Source: an uncultured Campylobacter sp.
Lineage (GTDB): Bacteria; Campylobacterota; Campylobacteria; Campylobacterales; Campylobacteraceae
Assembly (NCBI GenBank): GCA_937965895.1
Contig: CALCKS010000009.1
Location: 1 to 15,216, forward strand
DNA length: 15,216 nucleotides
Direction: 5' to 3'
Part shown: piece by piece, positions 7,768-13,243 of the stretch
Layout of the letters: each line of letters opens with the position of its first letter
Numbering within the stretch: the stretch's first letter is position 1
Position numbers and translations under genes: made by a program
Notes under the pieces: model-generated
Databases searched by the model: none
What the model was told of the DNA's origin: nothing
The model's input: only the letters and a program-made list of their open reading frames with translations

Positions 7768-9403
7768 TTTTATCCCCCAATTTCATAGTAGCATCACTTA
7801 CATTTTTTACGATAATATCATAAATTTCACGATCGCGAACACTTTCACTACGTATAACTTCAGCTATAATACGTTTCGCCATAGCACCATATTGGCTATC
7901 CACTTCATCTATTAAATCGCTATCAGGCAATACCACCTCATTCACTTTTACATCTTCCATCCTACCAAACTCCTTTGCTATTTTTATACACGAATTTTCG
8001 CTATCAAATTCTTTATCCCAAACTTTCGCTATCAAATTTAGCTGCTCGTCGCTTATAAGCCTGTTTCCGCCTTTACCTATAAACTCTTGTTCGGCTTTTA
8101 AAAGGCTTCTTAAAATTTCTTTTCTGGCTGAACTAGTAAACGGTCCGCGGTTAAAGCTTCCGTCTTTTTTAAAGTCGCTTCTCATCGAGTTATCTTCTCT
8201 AGCACATTTTATAAAATTTCTAAAATCATTTAACGGCTTTAAATTATCCTCACCGCTTTTTATAAAACCTTGCATTGACTTATCTTCATTAACCAAAGTG
8301 CAAACCCAGCAGCCAAAACGACTTCCACCGCAACTACTTTGATTTTTATCGATAATAAACTGACACTCATCTCCACTTGCTTGCGTATAGAGGGAAAATA
8401 ATTTATTATGGCTTATTCCCCAAGGTGGAGGATTTTGCGTAGTTAGATAACTCCAGACATCCTCTGTTAGCCATTCTGTAATCGGCGAATAAATTAGTAC
8501 GTTTTCATAGTCGTCGTGCTTACTAAAACCATCCTCGCTCAAAACTCTTTTTTCTATACTCTGACGGCGATTCCCGCTCTCGCTTTTTCTTACTCCCAGA
8601 GTCATTATAGCACTTCCGTGTTTATCGGTTATGGATTTTACTATGGATTTCATTGGATTTATTTTAAGACGTTCGGTGCACCACCTAAACGTTCTAGTCG
8701 GACTCGGATAGCCTTTGCCGATCAAATTTACCCAAAATTGGTTTTCAGCGGACGGCTTTGCTACAATTATTTCAAAAGGTAATCCTCGAGTTTTTGCATC
8801 CAAATTTATAGCTTCTACGATGTTTTTAAAATAAATTTCAACATTCGGCGCCTCAACAAGCGTATCGGAGAGTATCGCATATGTTGGATTTAACTCCTCT
8901 TTTGGGAGCTTTGCAATCATCTCATATACAAGCTGAAGTACACAAGTAGAATCCTTGCCGCCACTAAAGGTGACAATCCATGCGCGTTTATATCGCTTAT
9001 ACCTCTCAAGTATGTGCGATCTGGTTTGATTTAAAATCGTGACAAATCTATCGTCGCTTGCAACAAATTCTATGCCATCATCTTTTGCTTCAAACATATT
9101 CTTGCCATAAAATTTAACCAGAGGATTATTTATTTCTTTGGCTAATTTTTCCGCACGATACGAACTAGAACAACACAATATATATTCTCTTCTAGGATTT
9201 TGTTTTATAAAATCTAAAATCTCATCTTTCGTAGTCAAATTTATAGAATTTGCGATATGGTCGGCCAAATAAGCTATTCGTGGTCTAATATCTATAATGG
9301 CACTATTTTCTGAAATTTGAAGAGACGAAATAGCAATATCTAAACCGCTTACATTTTGAAAATTTAGATTATTTGCACTTTTTAAAAGATCTTTTTTTGC
9401 CAC
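7754..9403 (-). CDS. dndC: Rhodanese-DndC fusion, sulfurtransferase of DNA phosphorothioation
   Basis: This protein has 549 residues. Residues about 17-112 look like a rhodanese domain: AIIDIRP (35-41), then YLADHIANSINL (45-56), which parallels the family's 'GHIpGAinip', then the active-site loop CCSSSYR (77-83), where C78 to R83 has the spacing of rhodanese Cys-x4-Arg loops. Residues about 130-450 are DndC: an ATP-pyrophosphatase loop SGGKDST (147-153) as in PAPS reductase, an RTFRWCTERLK segment (237-247, C242), and a cysteine cluster C347, C358, C365, C368 likely to hold the Fe-S cluster known for DndC. Ordinary DndC lacks the N-terminal domain. The start is a GTG with only a weak ribosome-binding site. 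This is the first gene of the operon, with dndD overlapping its end by 14 bases. The inferred role is to take persulfide sulfur on C78 and hand it to the DndC site. Confidence 0.9.
   Translation of the reverse strand: MAKKDLLKSANNLNFQNVSGLDIAISSLQISENSAIIDIRPRIAYLADHIANSINLTTKDEILDFIKQNPRREYILCCSSSYRAEKLAKEINNPLVKFYGKNMFEAKDDGIEFVASDDRFVTILNQTRSHILERYKRYKRAWIVTFSGGKDSTCVLQLVYEMIAKLPKEELNPTYAILSDTLVEAPNVEIYFKNIVEAINLDAKTRGLPFEIIVAKPSAENQFWVNLIGKGYPSPTRTFRWCTERLKINPMKSIVKSITDKHGSAIMTLGVRKSESGNRRQSIEKRVLSEDGFSKHDDYENVLIYSPITEWLTEDVWSYLTTQNPPPWGISHNKLFSLYTQASGDECQFIIDKNQSSCGGSRFGCWVCTLVNEDKSMQGFIKSGEDNLKPLNDFRNFIKCAREDNSMRSDFKKDGSFNRGPFTSSARKEILRSLLKAEQEFIGKGGNRLISDEQLNLIAKVWDKEFDSENSCIKIAKEFGRMEDVKVNEVVLPDSDLIDEVDSQYGAMAKRIIAEVIRSESVRDREIYDIIVKNVSDATMKLGDKNGIL
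9068..9355 (-). other. Rhodanese domain at the N-terminus of DndC
   Basis: This is the approximate span of codons 17-112 of the dndC gene. It holds the rhodanese strand-helix pattern and the candidate persulfide cysteine C78 (next to C77), with R83 completing the loop. The boundaries are estimates from the protein pattern. Confidence 0.75.
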
Positions 9404-9436
9404 TACCGACTTTCAGAGTTAAGTTTATATTGTAAA

Positions 9437-9442
9437 ATTATA
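9437..9442 (-). promoter_or_regulatory. Candidate -10 box of the dndCDE operon
   Basis: The minus strand reads TATAAT here, 34 bases before the GTG start of dndC, inside a very AT-rich 165-base gap between divergent genes. No recognisable -35 is found 17 bases upstream, as often in Campylobacter. The neighbourhood is nearly symmetrical (ATTATAAT), so a plus-strand use is also conceivable, though the plus gene is about 125 bases away. Confidence 0.45.
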
Positions 9443-9534
9443 ATAAATAGTTTCTTAAAAAGCCTATATCGTTTACTCTAAGCAATTTTAAAATAAATTT
9501 TATAAAATTTTAAAGCCGTTTGCACTACAATTTC

Positions 9535-9540
9535 TATAAA
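9535..9540 (+). promoter_or_regulatory. Candidate -10 box for the methyltransferase gene
   Basis: TATAAA lies 28 bases before the ATG at 9569. The TTGCAC at 9520-9525 is too close (9 bases) to be a proper -35 for it. The short leader contains AAGGA (9556-9560), well placed for the ATG. Confidence 0.3.
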
Positions 9541-9568
9541 GATTATCAAAATAAAAAGGAAAAGCCGT

Positions 9569-10399
9569 ATGGAAAAGATCGAATTTGGGGGAACGATCTC
9601 CGAGACGCTGCTAATAAATTTATACTTTAGAAGCAAAGAAAACCAAGAAACGACGCCTATACTAAAAGACGAGTTTTCGGGAGACGTCGTGAGCAAGATA
9701 GATTATGATTTCGCCAAATTTGACCGCTCGACGCTAAGCAGGGTCGGCACGGTGATACGCGCGAGGTTTTTTGACGACTGCATACTTAAATTTACGCGCG
9801 AGCACCCGAGTGCCGTCATCGTTCAAGTAGGCGCCGGGCTTGATACCAGGCCTTTGCGGCTAGCTCCCGTTTGTCCAGAGGCAACCTTTTACGACCTTGA
9901 TTTGCCAGACGTCATAGCCCTTCGCGACAAACTCGTACCCAAAGCGCCGCGCAACTACAGCCTAACGTGCTCGATGCTAGAAACCGCGTGGATGGACGAG
10001 CTAGCAAAAAAGCACGCGGGCGCGAAGTTCGTTTTCGTGCTAGAGGGCGTGGCGATGTATTTTGAAAAAGCGGTATTTCGCGAGTTTGTGCTAAATTTGA
10101 GCGAGCGGTTCGAGGGGCTTTTGCTCACCGATTTGATAAACAAATTTGCCGCAAAATCAAACACGCGCAAGCACGACGTGCTCAAATTTATGAAAGGAGA
10201 CGTGAAATTTAAGATGAGCGTAGAGGGTGCAGACGAGGTCGAGGCGTGGGATAAAGAGCGCATCAAGTGCCTAGAAATCGGCACCATGACAAACATGTAC
10301 AAACACCGCTGGGGGCTTATCGCGCGCATGCTGGGCTACATAAAGCCGTTTCGCGAGGCGTGCAGGATGTTTGTTTTCGCTCTGGGCAAGCGCGGGTAA
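9569..10399 (+). CDS. SAM-dependent methyltransferase of the LCMT/TcmP-like family
   Basis: This 276-residue protein has the landmark of the leucine carboxyl methyltransferase superfamily, which includes bacterial TcmP-like O-methyltransferases: the SAM-binding motif VIVQVGAGLDTR (83-94), an acidic strand FYDLDLPDVI (107-116), the FVFVLEGVAMYF segment (154-165) and LLLTDLI (184-190). Such enzymes methylate carboxyl or hydroxyl groups of small molecules or peptides; the substrate cannot be read from sequence. The gene is transcribed away from the phosphorothioation operon and has host-like composition, so it is probably part of the old chromosome at the insertion border, not the modification system. 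It lacks the target-recognition features expected of a DNA methyltransferase. The ATG is supported by AAGGA at 9556-9560. A GTAAATT run at the stop is typical of this genome's gene ends. Confidence 0.85.
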   Translation: MEKIEFGGTISETLLINLYFRSKENQETTPILKDEFSGDVVSKIDYDFAKFDRSTLSRVGTVIRARFFDDCILKFTREHPSAVIVQVGAGLDTRPLRLAPVCPEATFYDLDLPDVIALRDKLVPKAPRNYSLTCSMLETAWMDELAKKHAGAKFVFVLEGVAMYFEKAVFREFVLNLSERFEGLLLTDLINKFAAKSNTRKHDVLKFMKGDVKFKMSVEGADEVEAWDKERIKCLEIGTMTNMYKHRWGLIARMLGYIKPFREACRMFVFALGKRG

Positions 10400-10534
10400 A
10401 TTCGCTCAAATTTAAACTAAATTTGGCGGCAAATTTGACGGTTTTGCACCCTAACCCGCACCTTTATGACGCTAAAACGCTATGCGTGCTCAAATTTGAC
10501 GCCTCCATCAAACGCAATCAAACTCAAATATAAG

Positions 10535-10562
10535 TTTGCGCTTATTAAATTTTAGCTATAAT
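10535..10562 (+). promoter_or_regulatory. Promoter of tRNA-Ser
   Basis: TTTGCG (10535-10540) is followed after 16 bases by a perfect TATAAT (10557-10562), 11 bases before the mature tRNA 5' end. The placement fits a tRNA promoter with a very short leader. Confidence 0.6.
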
Positions 10563-10573
10563 CCAGGCTTCAT

Positions 10574-10661
10574 AGATGGGTGTCCGAGCGGTTGAAGGAG
10601 CACGCCTGGAACGCGTGTAAAGTGCAAGCTTTCGAGGGTTCGAATCCCTTCCCATCTGCCA
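10574..10661 (+). tRNA. tRNA-Ser (anticodon GGA)
   Basis: This is an 88-base tRNA including an encoded CCA. The acceptor stem AGATGGG (10574-10580) pairs with CCCATCT (10651-10657), followed by discriminator G and CCA. The anticodon stem CACGC/GCGTG encloses the loop CTGGAAC, giving anticodon GGA, which reads UCC and UCU codons. A long variable arm, typical of class II serine tRNAs, precedes a T-arm with the TTCGAAT loop. No T-rich terminator is obvious, so the transcript may run toward the phosphoesterase genes that begin 56 bases downstream. Confidence 0.96.
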
Positions 10662-10717
10662 TAATCTTATAAAACTTAACCCAAAAATTTTCCACAAATT
10701 TAACGCAAGAACAAAAA

Positions 10718-11407
10718 ATGATAAAGATAAAACACATAAACGAAGATGATTACGCGCGGATTTTCGTATTCGGCGATATGCACGGCTGCCTCGGGCTTTT
10801 TAACCTGATGCTTAAAAAGATAAATTTGACCAAAAAGGATTTGGTTATTATTTTAGGCGATAGCTGTGATCGCGGTGAGGATACGATCGGGCTATACAAA
10901 AGATACGCCGAGCTCGTTAGAAACGGATACGCGCTGATCCACGTGCTAGGAAATCACGAGAAAATGATGATGGACGGGTATTTTGGCGGCGACTCGCTAG
11001 ATCATCAAATTTGGCTTAGAAACGGCGGTGATAAAACCAAAAGATCGATCTACAAGCGAAATTTAAACAGCTTCGCGCTCTCGTGGCTCAAGGATTTTAT
11101 CAACGATATGCCCCACGTCGTAAGCTCTGAGCAAAGCATATTCGTCCACGCGGCCTTTGACGGCGATAAAAGCGAAGAGGAGCAGGACGAGGACTACGTG
11201 CTGTGGAGTATAGAGCCATTTTGGGAGGGCAATAATACGGGCAGGAGGATATTTCACGGGCACGTCGCAAGCGAAGAAAATAGGATAACCAGACGCGCAA
11301 ATAACGTCTTTTCGATGGACGTGGGTGCCGTGTTTTTTAAAAGGCTAGAGATAATGGAGATAAAAAGCGGCGAGAAATTTGAAGTGGATTTAAAGGAGCA
11401 AAAATGA
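10718..11407 (+). CDS. Metallophosphoesterase, PP1/lambda-phosphatase-like
   Basis: This 229-residue protein carries every metal-binding signature of the calcineurin-like phosphoesterase superfamily in order: GDMHG (19-23), GDSCDRG (47-53), GNHE (78-81), a histidine in FVHAAFDG (142-149) and FHGH (179-182). The GDxHG, GDxxDRG, GNHE set with a following 'vHA' and a late 'HGH' is that of the bacterial PP1-like or lambda-phosphatase group, which also includes diadenosine tetraphosphatases. It may act on phosphoproteins or on nucleotides; sequence does not decide. No export signal is seen. The stop overlaps the next start by four bases (ATGA at 11404-11407), so the two phosphoesterases are translationally coupled. 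Upstream lies tRNA-Ser at 56 bases. The predicted start has only a weak purine-rich ribosome-binding sequence. Confidence 0.9.
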   Translation: MIKIKHINEDDYARIFVFGDMHGCLGLFNLMLKKINLTKKDLVIILGDSCDRGEDTIGLYKRYAELVRNGYALIHVLGNHEKMMMDGYFGGDSLDHQIWLRNGGDKTKRSIYKRNLNSFALSWLKDFINDMPHVVSSEQSIFVHAAFDGDKSEEEQDEDYVLWSIEPFWEGNNTGRRIFHGHVASEENRITRRANNVFSMDVGAVFFKRLEIMEIKSGEKFEVDLKEQK

Positions 11408-12066
11408 TTTATTTTACCTCCGATTTGCATTTCGGGCATAGCAATATCATGAGATTTCATCCGTGCTTTAGGCCTTTTTCTAGCGTAAAGGCGATGGATA
11501 GCGCGCTCATTCGTCATTGGAACGAGAGGGTAAATCCCTGCGACACGGTCTATAACATAGGCGATATTAGCTTTCACAAGGATATGGGGACCAATATATT
11601 CATCTTTAGCAAGCTAAACGGCAAGCACGTCCTAGTGCTGGGCAATCACGACGAGGCGATAAAAAAGCATAAAGACGAGCTGCTAGTTATAAAAAAGCAA
11701 GACGGCAACGCGCTGTTTGAGGAAATTTGCGAATACAAAGAGATAACGGTGCAGCAGGGGCAGGATAAATTTCGCCTCGTACTCTTTCACTATCCGCTAG
11801 CCGAGTGGAACGCAGGTCACCACGGCTCTATCCAGCTCTACGGCCACATCCACGCAAATATCGCAAACGTAAAAGGCAAGGCGCTAAACGCCAGCTACGA
11901 CCTGCACGGCAAGATTTTAAGCTTTGAGGAAATTTATGATCTCGTTAAAGACCTGCCGCCTTTTGAGTATAGCAAACACAGGATGTTTAGCGAAGAAGAT
12001 AGCGTAGAGAGTAGAAGCGCAAGGATAAAAGAGGTTTTAGAAAAGCTAAATTTTGACCGGTCTTAG
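11404..12066 (+). CDS. Second metallophosphoesterase, YfcE/phage-type
   Basis: This 220-residue calcineurin-like phosphoesterase is not closely similar to its upstream partner. Metal ligands appear in SDLHFGH (6-12), GDISF (53-57), GNHD (80-83), FHYPL (128-132) and GHIH (147-150). The order fits the compact group often annotated as phosphoesterase or phage-type metallophosphatase, with an N-terminus that starts almost directly at the first metal motif. The substrate is unknown. It shares the ATGA overlap with the gene before it, so expression is coupled. About 70 bases separate its stop from the convergent uppP gene, and that gap holds a strong hairpin likely to end both transcripts. GC content is near the local average. 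Confidence 0.88.
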   Translation: MIYFTSDLHFGHSNIMRFHPCFRPFSSVKAMDSALIRHWNERVNPCDTVYNIGDISFHKDMGTNIFIFSKLNGKHVLVLGNHDEAIKKHKDELLVIKKQDGNALFEEICEYKEITVQQGQDKFRLVLFHYPLAEWNAGHHGSIQLYGHIHANIANVKGKALNASYDLHGKILSFEEIYDLVKDLPPFEYSKHRMFSEEDSVESRSARIKEVLEKLNFDRS

Positions 12067-12075
12067 TCAAATTTG

Positions 12076-12095
12076 CGCTTTGGATTTACAAAGCG
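12076..12095. terminator. Hairpin downstream of the phosphoesterase pair
   Basis: CGCTTTG (12076-12082) pairs perfectly with CAAAGCG (12089-12095) around a six-base loop. AAATT before it and AATTT after it can extend the pairing past a two-base bulge. It is 10 bases past the stop at 12066. No T-run follows directly, so it may work with the adjoining hairpin. Confidence 0.45.
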
Positions 12096-12131
12096 AATTT
12101 GGGCTTCAAATCTTAAATTTGAACCCAAATT
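12096..12131. terminator. Bidirectional terminator between convergent genes
   Basis: AATTTGGG-C-TTCAAAT pairs with ATTTGAA-CCCAAATT around a CTTAA loop, 15 base pairs with one bulged base. It lies between the stop of the phosphoesterase gene (12066) and the stop of uppP (12141). A TTAG/TATTTT stretch follows on the plus side. The stem is built from two AAATTTG words in opposite orientation. Confidence 0.6.
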
Positions 12132-12140
12132 TAGCTATTT

Positions 12141-12935
12141 TCATAAAAACATCACAAACAAAAACACGCCCAAAATCATGCGGTAAATCACGAACGGTAG
12201 CATGCTCACGCGCGCGATCAGCGCCATAAACAGCCGCACGCAAAGATACGCGCTAAGGCCGCTAACCGCTGCGCCGATAGCAAGGTCGCTCCAAGGCAGC
12301 GCGTCCGGGGTTTTTATCAGCTTTACCGCCTCGAGTCCGCCTGCTAGCACGATAACCGGGATCGAGAGCAAAAACGAGAAATTCGCGCTTGCGCTGTGAC
12401 TAAAGCCAAGCATCAGCGCCGCCGTCATCGTCACGCCCGAGCGCGAAACGCCCGGTATCAGCGCGATCGCCTGCGCTAGACCTACGATGAGAGCGAGCTT
12501 GATCGTCATTTCGTATTCGGTTTTTAGGCCTGATTTTTTATCCGCGACGTAGAGCGCGATACCAAAGATTATCGTCATCGCCGCGATCACGAGCCCGCTT
12601 CTAGCGTACTGCTCGATGGCGTCGTTAAACGCTAGGCCAAAAAGCCCCACCGGCACGGTCGCAAAGCCGACCGACCACACGAGCGTGCTGTCGCCGACCT
12701 TCTCGCGCCGCGCGATAGACGCGAAAAAATCTCGCACGAGCCCAGCAAGTCTGTCTTTGAAATAAAAAAGTATCGCCACTAGCGTGCCTACGTGAACGGC
12801 CACGTCAAAGGCAAGCCCCTGATCCGCCCAGCCAAGCAGCTTTGGCACGAGTACGAGATGCGCCGAGCTAGAGATCGGTAAAAACTCGCTAATGCCCTGA
12901 ACTAGGGCCAAAACTATGATATGCGAAAGCTCCAT
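12141..12935 (-). CDS. uppP: Undecaprenyl-diphosphatase UppP (BacA family)
   Basis: UppP removes one phosphate from undecaprenyl diphosphate, recycling the lipid carrier for peptidoglycan and surface glycans; loss or overexpression changes bacitracin sensitivity. The 264-residue hydrophobic protein has the family motifs QGISEFLPISSSAH (13-26, with E17 and H26) and PGVSRSG (161-167), both part of the active site facing the periplasm. Multiple hydrophobic segments, about eight, span the rest. An earlier GTG at 12938 gives one extra residue; the ATG at 12935 is preferred because AAAAGG (12943-12948) lies seven bases before it. The gene converges on the phosphoesterase pair and shares its terminator. 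The 308-base gap upstream should contain its promoter. The whole gene is very GC-rich, with 41 G or C in the 60 bases at 12661-12720. Confidence 0.96.
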   Translation of the reverse strand: MELSHIIVLALVQGISEFLPISSSAHLVLVPKLLGWADQGLAFDVAVHVGTLVAILFYFKDRLAGLVRDFFASIARREKVGDSTLVWSVGFATVPVGLFGLAFNDAIEQYARSGLVIAAMTIIFGIALYVADKKSGLKTEYEMTIKLALIVGLAQAIALIPGVSRSGVTMTAALMLGFSHSASANFSFLLSIPVIVLAGGLEAVKLIKTPDALPWSDLAIGAAVSGLSAYLCVRLFMALIARVSMLPFVIYRMILGVFLFVMFL

Positions 12936-13243
12936 CACGCGGCCTTTTGGTTAAATTTAAACGAATTTTGTGCGCTAAATTTGATTTTATCTCGGGTACA
13001 AATTTGCTCATTCACGCCTTTTTGAGCGTCAAATTTTCCCGCGCCGCGAGCTAAATTTAAGATGAAATTTTCGTCGGCGAATCGCCCTGTTTTTTGCCTA
13101 TATTTTTGCAATATTTCCCTTTTTATAATTTTGATTTTGCCGCGAGCAAACCGCGCAAATTTGATGCGGGTCTCGCCCGGTATGAGTTCTCAAATTTAAC
13201 GGATCCGGCCGGAGCCAAAACCGTCAAATTTAAGAGGCTAAAT
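12936..13243. other. Intergenic stretch of 308 bases between uppP and tkt
   Basis: No gene or RNA is supported here. I count ten copies of AAATTT, spaced along the whole gap, often as GTCAAATTT or CAAATTTGA. A T/A-rich block at 13090-13135 contains TATAAT on the plus strand (13124-13129), with no gene placed to use it. The minus-strand promoter of uppP must lie in here but no clear -35/-10 pair stands out. A near-palindrome (GGATCCGG/CCGGAGCC, 13201-13216) has no loop and no T-run, so it is not called a terminator for tkt. Confidence 0.6.

Noticed and set aside
8516..8782. Plus-strand open frame opposite dndC with hydrophobic-looking stretches
   Set aside because: It lies over the conserved DndC core, has no ribosome-binding site, and its hydrophobic residues mirror the dndC codons.
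9392..9399. Run of seven T (A on the coding strand) at codons 2-4 of dndC, considered for phase variation
   Set aside because: Campylobacter switching tracts are usually longer runs of G or C; a seven-base A run is common in this AT-rich gene. No long G tract was seen in the window.
9485..9514. AT-only inverted repeat (TTTAAAAT ... ATTTTAAA) between dndC and the methyltransferase, as a possible operator
   Set aside because: Low-complexity A/T sequence gives such repeats by chance, and no regulator gene is present to use it.
9569..10399. Methyltransferase next to the phosphorothioation operon, considered as part of a combined modification system
   Set aside because: It belongs to the LCMT/TcmP-type small-molecule or carboxyl methyltransferases, is transcribed away from the operon and has host-like composition.
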